Shown piece after piece: positions 24,160-36,000 of a stretch of 64,000 nt of DNA. Source of the stretch: JABDGV01 sp964577935 (GTDB lineage: Bacteria; Chlamydiota; Chlamydiia; Chlamydiales; FEN-1388); NCBI GenBank assembly GCA_964577935.1, contig CAZOAJ010000008.1, positions 1-64,000 of the forward strand. Reading direction: 5' to 3'. Position 1 is the first letter of the stretch. Each line of letters begins with the position of its first letter. The position numbers and the translations under genes were made by a program. The notes under the pieces are model-generated. The model was not told the origin of the DNA. It saw only the letters and a program-made list of their open reading frames with translations, and searched no databases.

Positions 24160-26767
24160 CAGAGTCTGACCCATCAAGATCCGAGGATTCGTTATCCAAG
24201 AGTTGATTATCCAAGGATTCGTTTAAATGCTCTACCTGATTATCAGAGACATCCGATTGAAGAGCATTGCCTTCTTCAGGAGATTTTAACGATGAATCCG
24301 GTGATAACTCAGAAAGCGAGTCTTCACTTTCAGAGGTTACTTTTTGAACCGAAACCAAGATACTATCCTTCAAAGAGGCTAAACGAACACCTTGTGTGTT
24401 TCTACCAACGACTCGAACGTCACGAATAGGTATCCGGATAGTTTGCCCTGAAGATGTCGCCATAATAATACTTTGTTTATCATCAACGACAAGAGCTGCA
24501 ACCACAGCCCCATTTCGATCACTTGTAATAATCGAACGAACGCCACTGCCGCCACGATGAGTCTTTCTAAACTCATCAACCTGCGAGCGCTTTCCAAAAC
24601 CATTTTCACAGACAACCAATAGAGTCTCTTGTCCGTATACTGCCTCACATCCTACTACAACGTCCGTAGGACTCTTCAATGAAACCCCTCGAACGCCTCG
24701 AGCCGTTCTTCCCATTGGACGAACTTCAGATTCATCAAAGCGTACAGCCATCCCTTCACGGGTGAAGAGCATGACTTCTTGGTTTGGATAGACATGCTGA
24801 GCTGAAATAAGCTGATCACCCTCATCTATGGTAACAGCAATAATTCCTTTTCGGCGTGGATTTGAATATTCGCTCAAATGGCTCTTCTTAACAACACCCT
24901 GTTGCGAAGCCAAAAGGATACATGAATCCTGATCAAAATCAGATACTTTTAAGACAGCAGCAATCTTCTCGTTGGGCTTTAAGTCTTCTAGAAGATTGAT
25001 AATTGGCTTGCCCTTAGATTTTCTGCCCGATTCCGGTATCTGCCAAACTTTCAGCCAATAGCAGCGACCAAGACTTGTGAATATGAGAATGTAGTCATGT
25101 GTTGATGCTACATACAAGCACTTGATAGAATCTGCGTCTTTCTTAAGCTCAACCCCGGAAACGCCTTGTCCACCTCGTTTTTGCTCTCGGAAGGTATCAA
25201 GAGGCATCCGCTTGATATAATCATCTGTTGAAATAGTAATGAAGACTTCTTCATTTGCAATAAGGTCTTCGATTCCAACTTCAGCTTCTGCAGGAATAAT
25301 TTTTGTTCTTCGTTCAGATTTGTGATGACGCATGCTCTCTTCGAGCTCTTGTCTGATAATCGCTCGAATACGTTCTTCCGAAGCCAATATCGCCTTCAAA
25401 TCGGCAATTTTTTCAAGAAGAGCATTATGCTCGTTTGTGATTTTATCTCTTTCAAGCGCGGTAATCTGGTAAAGGCGAAGATCTAAGATAGCACCCGCCT
25501 GACGTTCAGAAAGAGAGAATTCTTGAACAAGGCCTATTCGTGCATCATCTTTGGATCCACTTTCTCGAATAAGTTTGATAACCACTTCTAGATGATCAAG
25601 AGCTTTGAGGTAACCTGCCAAAATATGAGCACGATTTTCAGCTTGATTCAACTCAAATCGACATCTCCGGCGAATTACTTCGATTCGATGATCGATCCAG
25701 GCTGCAATCATATGCTTGATATTCATCAACCTGGGCAGCCCCTTATCAAGAGCTAAAAGTTGGCAACCAAAAGTAGTTTCAAGGTCAGTAAATTTATAAA
25801 GCTGGTTGATGACGACTTCAGGCATTTCACCTTTCTTAAGTTCAACAACAACACGCAGCCCATTTCTATCAGATTCGTCGCGTATGTCCGAAATTCCAGT
25901 GATCGTCTTTTCCTGAACAAGATCAGCGATTTGTTCAACAAGACGAGCTTTATTAACATTGTAGGGAATTTCTGAAATAACTAAGCGGAGACGATCAACA
26001 GTGTCAGGCATCTCTTCAGAGGCAATCACGCCTCGAATGATAAGCTTGCCTTTTCCAGTGTGGTAGGCTTCCTTGATTCCTCGATAACCACAGATGACCC
26101 CACCTGTCGGAAAATCAGGACCTGGAAGGACAGACATCATCTCTTCAATTGAAGTTTTAGGATTATCCAAAAGAAGAATCGTTGCGCGCACAACCTCTAC
26201 AAGGTTATGAGGAGGAATGTTTGTCGCCATCCCGACTGCAATACCGGAAGAACCGTTACAAACGAGATTTGGAAATCTTGAAGGAAGGACGGTCGGCTCC
26301 TTCTTTGTTTCATCATAGTTTGGAACAAAGTCAACCGTCTCTTTGTCAAGATCTTCCATCAATTGGACAGTTGCTGAAGTCATCCGAGCTTCGGTATAAC
26401 GCATCTGAGCTGGAGGATCTCCATCGATTGATCCAAAGTTTCCTTGCCCATTCACAAGCGGATATCTCATCATCCAGTCTTGCGCCATACGCACAAGCGT
26501 CGGATAAATGACAGCTTCACCATGAGGGTGGTAATCACCAGACGTATCACCGCAAATTTTTGCACATTTACGATGTTTCGATTGAGGCCCTAAGCTTAAC
26601 TGGCGCATTGCATAAAGGATTCGCCGCTGAGAAGGCTTCAACCCATCTCGTACGTCAGGAAGTGCACGAGCAATAATGACCGACATTGAGTAGCGAAGAT
26701 AGCTTTCTTTCATCTCATCGTCGACATTTCGCGCCACCACCACTTCGTTTCCAGTGTAGGAAGTCAT
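24152..26767 (-). CDS. gyrA: DNA gyrase subunit A
   Basis: An 871-residue type II topoisomerase subunit that cuts and rejoins DNA. The catalytic Tyr is in DPPAQMRYTEARM near residue 123, the quinolone-determining region includes HPHGEAVIYPTLVRMAQDW, and the GyrA box (EQKRGGQGVSG) near residue 530 marks it as gyrase rather than topoisomerase IV. The C-terminal beta-pinwheel repeats run to about 800, followed by an acidic, Ser/Asp/Leu-rich tail with internal short repeats (LDNQLLDNESSDLDG). The tail is longer than in Chlamydia as I recall. It follows gyrB by 110 bases and overlaps tmk. Confidence 0.96.
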   Translation of the reverse strand: MTSYTGNEVVVARNVDDEMKESYLRYSMSVIIARALPDVRDGLKPSQRRILYAMRQLSLGPQSKHRKCAKICGDTSGDYHPHGEAVIYPTLVRMAQDWMMRYPLVNGQGNFGSIDGDPPAQMRYTEARMTSATVQLMEDLDKETVDFVPNYDETKKEPTVLPSRFPNLVCNGSSGIAVGMATNIPPHNLVEVVRATILLLDNPKTSIEEMMSVLPGPDFPTGGVICGYRGIKEAYHTGKGKLIIRGVIASEEMPDTVDRLRLVISEIPYNVNKARLVEQIADLVQEKTITGISDIRDESDRNGLRVVVELKKGEMPEVVINQLYKFTDLETTFGCQLLALDKGLPRLMNIKHMIAAWIDHRIEVIRRRCRFELNQAENRAHILAGYLKALDHLEVVIKLIRESGSKDDARIGLVQEFSLSERQAGAILDLRLYQITALERDKITNEHNALLEKIADLKAILASEERIRAIIRQELEESMRHHKSERRTKIIPAEAEVGIEDLIANEEVFITISTDDYIKRMPLDTFREQKRGGQGVSGVELKKDADSIKCLYVASTHDYILIFTSLGRCYWLKVWQIPESGRKSKGKPIINLLEDLKPNEKIAAVLKVSDFDQDSCILLASQQGVVKKSHLSEYSNPRRKGIIAVTIDEGDQLISAQHVYPNQEVMLFTREGMAVRFDESEVRPMGRTARGVRGVSLKSPTDVVVGCEAVYGQETLLVVCENGFGKRSQVDEFRKTHRGGSGVRSIITSDRNGAVVAALVVDDKQSIIMATSSGQTIRIPIRDVRVVGRNTQGVRLASLKDSILVSVQKVTSESEDSLSELSPDSSLKSPEEGNALQSDVSDNQVEHLNESLDNQLLDNESSDLDGSDSDE

Positions 26768-26838
26768 GTTGTGGTTCTCCAGATTATTGCGTTAAAGATC
26801 CAAATTTTTAACTCTAACTTTACGTTAAAAATTTGATT

Positions 26839-26892
26839 GTCACTAACATCCAAGTTTTATTAGATATCCAAGCTTCACTAAACATCCAAGTT
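26839..26892 (-). repeat. three in-frame 18-bp repeats across the gyrB stop codon
   Basis: On the minus strand three 18-base units follow each other: AACTTGGATGTTTAGTGA (26892-26875), AGCTTGGATATCTAATAA (26874-26857) and AACTTGGATGTTAGTGAC (26856-26839). Read in the gyrB frame they encode Asn-Leu-Asp-Val-stop-stop, Ser-Leu-Asp-Ile-stop-stop and Asn-Leu-Asp-Val-Ser-Asp. The first contains the true gyrB stop. Confidence 0.9.
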
Positions 26893-29379
26893 TTTAACAG
26901 ATAGTGCATGCTGTTCAATAAAGGCCCTTCTCGGAGGAACCTCTTCGCCCATAAGCATCGTCACCATATGTTCAACCTCGGCAGGATCAATGATTTGAGC
27001 ACGAACCAAAGTCCGCTTTTCAGGATCCATTGTTGTCTCCCAGAGCTGATCAGGATTCATCTCACCAAGACCTTTGTACCGCTGAATTTCGATATCACGG
27101 CGGCCATTCAATCGAACTGAGTCGATCAATTCTTTAAGAGTGTAGAGAGGCATCTCTCGACTATGGTCATCAATATAGACAAAGAGAGGATCTGATGAAG
27201 CTATGAGGTATTGCGAAAGATCAAATCCAATTCTATTAAGGGTGTTTTGGAGTGATGTCCATGTAATTTCATCATAGAACTCAACAAATCCAAGACCTTT
27301 AGGTCGAAATTCACGCATTTGTTCGGTAACTTCTTCTGGAGGTATTGAAGCTAAAGTTTCCTCAAATAACGATCGTTGTTCTTGTTCATGTCGATTTTTT
27401 AACGCCGCTAAATCTTCCTCGTGAAATACATACTGAGACTCATTTAAGAGCGATGCCATATATCGTGGAAGAGTGCCATCCGTGTTCTTATGTGCAAGAT
27501 ATTCACGGAACGGAACACCCTTACGCTCAACGCGTAGGATAAACCCTTCAATTTCAAGTATAGCTTTAGTCAATAGCGAAACTTCATCAATGGACAACAG
27601 AGATCCATTTCTTTGAAGCTTAATATCACTTAAGCCAAGCTCAAGAAGATAATCATCCATCTCACGCTCAGAACGGATATACCTAGATGTCTTTTTGCGA
27701 GAGACCTTGAAAAGTGGTGGCTGGGCAATGTAGATAAACCCATTTTCCACAAGTTGAGGCATATGGCGATAAAAGAACGTCATTAAAAGCGTTCGAATAT
27801 GAGATCCATCGACGTCGGCGTCAGTCATAATTATGATACGATGATATCTCAGCTTTTCAAGCTGAAAACTATCTCGACCAATTCCGCAGCCTAAAGCTGC
27901 CACCATTTTACCAACTTCTTCGTTCTGGAGGACTTTATCTGGACGTGCCTTCTCAACGTTAAGAATCTTACCACGAATAGGTAAAATAGCCTGGAATCTT
28001 CTATCTCGTCCCGTCTTAGCAGAGCCGCCGGCAGAATCACCTTCTACAATATAGATTTCACAAAGGGCTGGATTGCGCTCTTGGCAATCAACGAGTTTTC
28101 CCGGAAGCCGGGCACTGTCAAGTGCAGTCTTTCGCAGAGTAAGCTCTCGAGCTCTTCGAGCAGCTTCTCGAGCTTGGGCTGCAAGTATAGCTTTATCTGC
28201 TATTGTTCGAGCAACCTGTGGATGCTCCTCTAGAAATGTAGCTAATCCTTCACCTACAATCTGTTGAACGATCGAGCCTACATCGCTATTTCCAAGGCGC
28301 TGCTTTGTCTGCCCTTCGAACTGGGGATTTGGCACCTTGACTGAGACAACCGCGGTCAACCCTTCCCTCATATCCTCACCGGAAAGAGAGAGCTTATCAT
28401 TTTTAAGAATGTTATTATTCTTAATATAGGTATTGAGGACACGAGTGAGAGCCGTTGAAAAACCGCTCACATGTGTTCCACCTTGGCGTGTAGATATATT
28501 GTTTACATACGAGAAAACAGTCTCATTATATCCATCATTCCAAAGCAGAGCAATATCTGCCTCAATTGCCCCATCATCACCTTGACGGGCACCTTTAAGA
28601 TATATAGGCTTTTCGAAAAGAACTTTTTTATTTTCATTAAGGTATTCGACAAACGATGAAATCCCACCTGAATAGCAGAAGGTAACATCATCTTGTCCGT
28701 CATCTCGCTCATCTCGAAGAGTAATCTGAATCCCTGGATTTAGGAACGCAAGCTCACGAAATCTGGTTGCAAGAGTAACGTAGTCAACATTAATCACTTT
28801 CATGATCGTTTCATCAGGCCAAAAAGTGACTTTAGTTCCACGTTTAGCCGTTGAGCCTACAAGAGCCAACTGTTTAGTTGGAGCGCCTCGAGCAAACTCA
28901 AGCTCATAGATTTGACTATTTTTATACACTTGAACGACTAGGCGGCGTGAAAGAGCGTTTACACAAGATACACCCACACCATGCAGACCACCAGATACTT
29001 TATACGTATCTTTATTGAATTTTCCACCAGCATGAAGAACTGTCATAACAACTTCAAGAGCTGAAACATCTCGCTTTAAACGAATTGATTCTCTCTCATG
29101 TCGATCTACAGGGATTCCTCGTCCATTATCTTCAACAGAAATTGAAGTATCGGGATGCAGTGTGATATCAATGGTCGAGCAAAAACCGGCCATAGCTTCA
29201 TCAATACAATTATCCACAACCTCATAAACGAGCTGATGAAGCCCATTAGAACTTGTATCGCCTACGTACATACCAGGGCGCTCTCGAACAGCTTGAAGCC
29301 CTTCTAATACGGTAATTGAGCTTGCATCATACTCTCGAACAACCGTAGTTGCCTCTTGTACTGTATCATTTGTCGCCAT
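26878..29379 (-). CDS. gyrB: DNA gyrase subunit B
   Basis: An 833-residue ATPase subunit of gyrase. The GHKL ATPase domain shows VVDNCIDEAMAG, DNGRGIPVDRH and GGLHGVGVSCVNAL; the transducer contains QTKQRLGNSDV; the Toprim domain has CEIYIVEGDSAGGSAK and the metal-binding DADVDGSHIRTLL; the C-terminus has the QRYKGLGEMNPDQLWETTM motif. The frame begins at GTG 29385, but ATG 29379 has GGAG five bases upstream and is the better start. The gene order DUF721-gyrB-gyrA-tmk-holB is that of CT191-CT187. A perfect single DnaA-box-like sequence inside the gene is probably chance. Confidence 0.96.
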   Translation of the reverse strand: MATNDTVQEATTVVREYDASSITVLEGLQAVRERPGMYVGDTSSNGLHQLVYEVVDNCIDEAMAGFCSTIDITLHPDTSISVEDNGRGIPVDRHERESIRLKRDVSALEVVMTVLHAGGKFNKDTYKVSGGLHGVGVSCVNALSRRLVVQVYKNSQIYELEFARGAPTKQLALVGSTAKRGTKVTFWPDETIMKVINVDYVTLATRFRELAFLNPGIQITLRDERDDGQDDVTFCYSGGISSFVEYLNENKKVLFEKPIYLKGARQGDDGAIEADIALLWNDGYNETVFSYVNNISTRQGGTHVSGFSTALTRVLNTYIKNNNILKNDKLSLSGEDMREGLTAVVSVKVPNPQFEGQTKQRLGNSDVGSIVQQIVGEGLATFLEEHPQVARTIADKAILAAQAREAARRARELTLRKTALDSARLPGKLVDCQERNPALCEIYIVEGDSAGGSAKTGRDRRFQAILPIRGKILNVEKARPDKVLQNEEVGKMVAALGCGIGRDSFQLEKLRYHRIIIMTDADVDGSHIRTLLMTFFYRHMPQLVENGFIYIAQPPLFKVSRKKTSRYIRSEREMDDYLLELGLSDIKLQRNGSLLSIDEVSLLTKAILEIEGFILRVERKGVPFREYLAHKNTDGTLPRYMASLLNESQYVFHEEDLAALKNRHEQEQRSLFEETLASIPPEEVTEQMREFRPKGLGFVEFYDEITWTSLQNTLNRIGFDLSQYLIASSDPLFVYIDDHSREMPLYTLKELIDSVRLNGRRDIEIQRYKGLGEMNPDQLWETTMDPEKRTLVRAQIIDPAEVEHMVTMLMGEEVPPRRAFIEQHALSVKNLDV

Positions 29380-29397
29380 GCTCACTCCAAGTAAAAA

Positions 29398-29739
29398 TTA
29401 CCCAATCCTGAAGACAATAGATCGCACTTCAACTCCAGGCACTAAATCCTGCAAAGCCTTTCTAAGGCGTTCTTTATCCTGAGTTCTGTTGAGAATGCTC
29501 ATTAAAGTCGAATTAGAAACATGAACTAAAAGCACCCCCTCATCAAAACGAATCGCTTTCGTCATTGATGCAAAGGACTCTCCGACAACTTTATGCCATG
29601 CTTTAATGACAAGCTGAGGTTGCAGTCGACATTTATGAGAAATGGTAGAGAGATAATTTTGCAGCAGGTCCGAAAGTTTATGAGAAGTTGACAAACGCTC
29701 ACGGGGAGTCGGAATAACTGCAGAAGGGTCTCCATCCAC
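29398..29739 (-). CDS. DUF721 (DciA-like) protein
   Basis: The 113-residue protein has the DUF721 layout: a basic, helical KH-like fold with VIKAWHKVVGESFASMTKAI (about 45-64), VLLVHVSNSTLMSILN and a C-terminal VEVRSIVFRIG strand. In other bacteria DUF721 members (DciA) load the replicative helicase DnaB, and the family commonly sits beside gyrB or recF. It precedes gyrB by 18 bases and is the likely first gene of the replication operon, as CT191 is. Helicase loading is a family-based inference. Confidence 0.8.
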   Translation of the reverse strand: MDGDPSAVIPTPRERLSTSHKLSDLLQNYLSTISHKCRLQPQLVIKAWHKVVGESFASMTKAIRFDEGVLLVHVSNSTLMSILNRTQDKERLRKALQDLVPGVEVRSIVFRIG

Positions 29740-29772
29740 GCTCTTAATCCTTAATTGACTTTGAAAGGCAGT

Positions 29773-29801
29773 ACCATATCACGTACGTCGCCTCGTTGCA
29801 A
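29773..29801 (-). promoter_or_regulatory. candidate promoter of the DUF721-gyrB-gyrA operon
   Basis: On the minus strand TTGCAA (29801-29796) and TATGGT (29778-29773) are separated by 17 bases, 34 bases before the DUF721 ATG. The -35 is good and the -10 fair. Confidence 0.45.
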
Positions 29802-29878
29802 GAACTCATAACGTTAATTGAAGATATCTTATGGTCAATGATTGGATTCAAATTTCAACGAACTTAACCGCTTCTTTT

Positions 29879-29884
29879 TATAAT
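29879..29884 (+). promoter_or_regulatory. -10 box upstream of the giant gene
   Basis: A perfect TATAAT lies 126 bases before ATG 30010, in a 270-base divergent region. The -35 region is poor (TTCAAC at 19 bases). Nothing else recognisable lies in this gap. Confidence 0.35.
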
Positions 29885-30009
29885 GCATGTTCGGCAAAAG
29901 ACCTCTACTGACAAGCCAAAAAAATCACGAATAAGTGAATTATTTTATTTTTAATATATCTTCAATTAAGATTGTTAAAAATTATAAATTTAAACAATTA
30001 ATTCAGACA

Positions 30010-33000
30010 ATGATAATAAATTTATTTAACATCTCCGAAAAATGTGCCTCAAGCCTCAGAGAACATCAAATTTCGACTATTGAAGATTTTGATCACACCG
30101 AAACCTCTTTACTGCAAAAAGTATTTGTCGAGGCCATGCGAGCGAGCTCAGATCAGGCTTCAGACAGCTTAAATTTCGAAAATTGCCTCGAAATTCTGAA
30201 GGACATCGTCACTCCCATCTCCCAAGAACAAATAACCCTTATATCGAAAGAATACAATCTTGATTTGAATGAAGATTCTCAAAATGGAAATTTTGAATCG
30301 ATTGTCGAAAATGTCAAAAAATTTGCAACTCTGCTTGAGAGAATAGTCACAATCCAACCAAATGAAGAACTACAGAAACTTACAGCTCTTCTTTCGAAAA
30401 AAATCGGCCTTACTGGTGTATCTCTTGACAAAGGACGCACAAAGTCAATTCTTTCAAAAGCAATAGACCGTAATACGCCGAGTTATGAAAGCAAACTAGA
30501 ACTTTTGGACCGCGTTATAACGCAACATCCAAACCACAAAAACATTATTTTAAAAGCAAAACAAGGCAATTTTTGGCCGATCAAAAAGGCTATTATTGCA
30601 TATCAATTACTTGGGAATAAAAATGGGGTACTTGAAGATCTTCTCTCCCAAATCGATGATAAGGCCATCCCAAAAGATGGACTTTCCAAATCACCTTGGT
30701 CTCACGATGATCTAAAACTATTTGTCCACCTATTTGGCGATGCCTTTATCAACAAAACCACTCTCGAGGGAAATGATCCTCAAAAAGTCTCCCATTTTTT
30801 TACTCGAGTATATCAAGAGTACAAAGACAAACTAGATAATATTGGATTTGCTCCTATATTCCAGTCCATATCAAGTGCTTTAACGGCGGATCGTGGAGCG
30901 GATATTATTGAGCCCCTTAAGAAGAGATTAAATGAAGAAGGAAGCGCCCTCCTCATCTCAGGATATGTTGGCCACTCAATAATTGTTGAAATTGTAAAAG
31001 AATCTGATGGGTTTTATAGCCTCTTTGCCTACAATTTAGGCTCAGGACTCCGCTATCACAATAAAGCTCTCATCACATCTCGAGAAACTAAAGAACAATA
31101 CGAACTCTACTATGGACGTAAAGAAATCACCGAAGAGGAATTGTTTTCAAAAACCTTCTTTGACCTGCTCAAAACACTTCAAGTAGAACCTAAGATTAAG
31201 GATGCCGACGTCCTTTTCTATGAGGTAGCGATTGGAAAACTTGGAAAACCAGTCGAAGCAGTTGAAGATTTTATAAAAAATTATAGGCATGAACAGTTTG
31301 GCGGGACATGCTCATTTCGTTCTCAAGTTGCCGCAATTTATTACAAACTTCAAAGAAGATCTGATGCGATAACTTTCATGTCGATCTTAAAAATTGCAGC
31401 CTTCCAAGACGTTCTTAAAAAAATGCCGACAAAATGGGATGAGCAATATTGTACCGAAAATTTTGACTTTTTATCTTTGAGCCACAAGGCTCTTACAAGA
31501 TCAATAGATCTGATATATAGTTCCGGACAACTTGACAACTTAGACCCAAACTTTGCGCCCTCCATTATCAAGAGTATTCGTCAGCTTTCCGTTAGGCTCT
31601 ATCTTCTAGAAAAGACACTGAATGGAATTTATCAAAAAGAACAACTTTTAGACCATCCAAAGAAACCTCTTCCCCATAAGCGAATTTCGATTAAATTCCC
31701 TAAAAACATTGTTGCCGATTATCCCTCTGCAGATCAGATCACCCCAAGCACATTGCCTAAAAGTTCAATAGTCTCTATTGCGACAATCAAGGACGCTCAA
31801 GGTTTCATATCGGCCTATGGGAAAGTCTTTTCTCAGGAATACGATCATGCAATAAACCAGCGAAACAAAATGGATGATCGTTTTTGTGAGCTGATTGCAA
31901 ATATCTTGATAAATGGGTTTGAACAAATCTTTCTTATAGACCCTAGAGCAACTCTTATTACAAGCATTGAACCAATTGAAACCCAGGAAAAAGTAAGAAA
32001 CGAATTATGGGAAGGCCTTTTGGGTATTTCAAAAGGTTTATTATTGATTCGCTCATCGGTAGATGTAGCAACTAAGTTCGATCCATTTCTTATTCTTATT
32101 CAAGGAAGAATCCTTGAAATGATGGGATTACTACTTCGAGACGACCCTACAAAGGCTGCTTTTAAAAATTTGAGCAGACTTCTTAGTTCGCCAATTTCGC
32201 GTAATACCCTGAAACAATTATCAAATGGAATTCTTACCTACGCTCCATGGATAACCGAAATTGACAGAATCTTAATAACGAAACTTCAGGCACCCCAACA
32301 AGGCAAACAAGAAGCGGAATCCTCATCACAAAATCCTTCCGCTGATGACACGTGGCTCTATTCATGGCTATCGCTTCGGAATGAATCAACACCACACGAT
32401 CAATTTGTGGATATAATTGATGAGATTCTCCTTTCTACAACAAAAATTGTAGACCTTGATGCGTTTCATTCAAACTATCTTTCTACATCAAAACCGCAGA
32501 GAGTAGCTGCTTATCTAGCATCAAGATTTGAACTCAAATCTCAACTCGCACCAAAACAATTGCTTGATATTGAGATAATGTCGATAAGCCTTCTCATGAT
32601 GACCCAAAACACTTCTGTGGCTCATTTTGGCCAGCAATCCAATTCTATTTTTCATGGGTTTTTAAATCTTGGGACAAAGGTACTTCCTTACTGGGCCCAA
32701 TTGGGAATAGATTCAATACACACCTATAATTCATTAGATAGATATATATTTGAGGAAGCACCCGATAACGAAAGAAGTCGATCTCAATTAGCAATTGTTT
32801 CCAAATTCCCCACGAGTCAAATTGACATAGCTTCACTCGATATTCGTTTTGCAACGTTTTTACACGAACATGGAAAATTTTTTAAAATTCCAGAGAATGT
32901 CCAATTTGAGTTGTTATCAACTCGTCTTGACATATCAACTCAGGTGGAAAAAACCCTTACCGTCTTTAACCGTTTTCCATCTTTAGGCGATACAGACGCT

Positions 33001-36000
33001 GGAAGAGCCATCTTGTACAAATTATTATTTGAAGATAATTGCATTAAAACAGCGACAAAGAATCCTTCAACGTTTGAATTATTGAATAAATTTTTGAAAG
33101 TATGCATTCATCGCTATTCCTCGCTCGAAAAACACTCTGCTGCTGCATTTTTTCTTTATTTAAGTATATACGTCCAGACCATTCATTCAATCGAAACAAA
33201 GGGGTCGGCGCCAAATCTCACAGAGATTCTTAAAATAATCGACATGAGAGCAACAAGCGAAACTAAAGCTTTACAAATCACAGCAATTCTCGCAGGTTTG
33301 CTTCCTTGTATTCATCGATTTCGTGATAACATACCCCCTCAAATAGTTACCCTGAGCACTGTAAATAAATTTTTTCGTTTTACAGGCAGGACTAAACTAT
33401 TTAATATAATTGAGAATCAGGCTCAACAAACCTGCTGGCATGTGGAACAAAAATTTTTAAACAATGCACCTGTATGTTCCAATTACTTTTGTAGTCAGCT
33501 TCAGTCTCTTTTAAGACTCATCGGCAGAGAGAATATCGATCCAAATGGATGGAATGTAAATCCTGCTTTTCCTCATCAGCTCATTAATTCCGATACTACT
33601 ATTACTATCGATCTGTACAAAGGAGAGATACTTGAGAAACAAAAAAATCAGAGCTCTCGTAATTCAATTGAAGTAGTTGTTAATCATTATCCAAAATGGT
33701 TCAAAGATCGACTTAAGAATAACCGCGCTTCCCTCATCACCGACACGAACACCGATATTTACGATATCTCGGATAAGGATGGCATCACCTACAGGTGTAA
33801 AGAGACTAAAAAATCAGTACACATATTTACTAAAAACGATGAATCAATTTTTGAATACTGTTCCGAAGTTGAACTCCCCAATATTCCAGGAGGGCAAGGA
33901 ATCCTTGGCCGATTCGTAAAAACTGTCATAAAAAACTCGAATCTTCAAACCAAACGTATGGTTTTAGTAAACGCCGATAGACCTCTGGAAGCCCTTTACG
34001 AAATACGTACAGTTTTAAATCAGCATGTCCTCGTGGATATTCGCCCAGGTATTGGAAACGGCAACATCTTAGCAAATCATGAACCACTGAGCGACATAAA
34101 CGTCCTTCGGCATCTTTCTTCGCTCTGCCCAAGGGAGAAAATTTCGGTCTGGAGTGATCATTTAGGCTCTTGTAAATCTATCTATTTAGGAAATCTCAAT
34201 CTATCATTCATCGCAAAGGCAAGTGACAAAGATGGCGAAATACGACTCTGGTCTCAGGAATACCCATCCTATTTCATCGATCCTCAACAATTTCTCCCCT
34301 TCCAAGCTTCTCATTTCATCTTATTAAAAGATGATTTCGATAGACAATCTCTCATCATTCCTCATTCCTCTTATTCATGTGCTGAAAATGAATCAAGCAT
34401 ATTACCCAAAAGGAACCTGATGGAATGTGGGATAATGGGTCATACACTCATCCCCTTAATAAATGGAAATCTATCGCCAGAAAAGATATCCGATATCGGG
34501 TATTTATCTGCTTTTCATCTTGCATATGGCCAATATGAAAAAGCGATCTCCCTTTTAACGGATAATGAAAGCTTAATTCTCTCTAGAAAACTATCTCCGG
34601 AAGAATATAAAGCACTCGGAAGCATCGGCTCATCCTGCCGCGAGGATCAGTCAGCCGGAGCTTTGTTTATTCGCCTCTATAGTAACTATTTATGTCTCTT
34701 TTCAGATAAACTCCATAAATCATCTTATGTAGACGTTGGAGATTATGAAGATGATTTATCTGTTTATCTCAAAATTGTCTCAAGAATTCCAAACTTACCT
34801 GTCCATCAGGAAAAAATACTGCTTGAAGAATCGTTGAGGAACTCAAAAAATAGATTAATTGAATCCCGATTAAAAGAGCTCACGTTAAACAATCAAACGT
34901 ATGATAAATCAATATATAAAATTAGTAAGATTTCAGATCTTATTATCAATACTTTCAACAATGAAATAAGCCGTTTTTCATTAAACGAAAAACCTGTTAT
35001 TGAGAACGATCCCGGAATTAATGTTTCTGAAATTGAAGCAAAGATTGCAACAGACATACTTGCCCCAGAAAAAATAGACCTCCAAAAATTCATTTCGGAT
35101 TTTCCATTTTTCTATAACCACTTTATTAAAAATAGAATAAACCCATTATTGCAAATTCAGCTCGTACAAAAGCTCGCTTGTGAGGGATTAAAGCTTGATA
35201 ACTCAAATTATGAGATAAATTTCTTTATTCTCTTAACTGCAGTTATATTGCCGAAACGACTCCCTCAAACATATCAAGAACTCAGAGAAGAAATTAATAG
35301 CAAAAGATTTCAATTACGACTTGGCGATATTGGTAAAAAGATAAAAGACTATTTTAAGATAAAAACCACTGCTATTCATCATCCAATCGTTGCAGCAAAC
35401 AAGCACGAGCGCAAAGAGATATCGATCATTGCCCTAAATAAAAATGCACTTATAAACCCATCCTATCTATTTCCGAATGCATCTCTTGAGGACACAACAT
35501 CTGACACCCTAAAAATCCTTTCAACTCTTCATAGCAACCTCTCGAAATGGTTTACGGTTCTGCAAAGCAAAAAACCAAATGTAAATGAGTCCATAGAACC
35601 ATTTTTTAACTCGATAGATCCACTAGCACAGTGTGATGGATCGTTAATGAATGAATTTACGCTTCTTCGGGAAAGTTTAAATGCTATTAAAAACGAATCT
35701 CTAACCTCTATTCAAATCAACCAAGATAAAACGCTCTCTGAGATTTCTAAAGAACTTAATCAGAATCTAGAAAATCTAAAAACTCTGCATACATCTCACA
35801 AGCTTACTCTCGAAGCGGCGCTTTCATCTCTCATGCTAGAAAGAAGGTATCAATCTAAACCCGCAGGAAGAAACAGAAAGATCCCCTTAATCGAAGAATT
35901 AGTCGTTCTGCTCGGATTCAAAGATGCTGTAAATAAATTTATGCAATACTGTCCATTTATTTCAGAAAGTTCAGCTATAGCGATTCTTGAAGATGTAAAG

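Noticed and set aside
24180..24240. Short direct repeats at the gyrA 3' end
   Set aside because: They are inside the coding tail and encode a Leu-Asp-Asn-rich segment; unlike the other cases they do not span the stop codon.
29210..29218. A perfect DnaA-box-like TTATCCACA in gyrB
   Set aside because: It is single, lies inside a conserved coding stretch, and has no neighbouring boxes or AT-rich unwinding region.
29935..30009. GTG start adding 25 residues to the giant protein
   Set aside because: The extra residues are of low complexity from AT-rich DNA and there is no ribosome binding site; ATG 30010 is preferred, though not proven.
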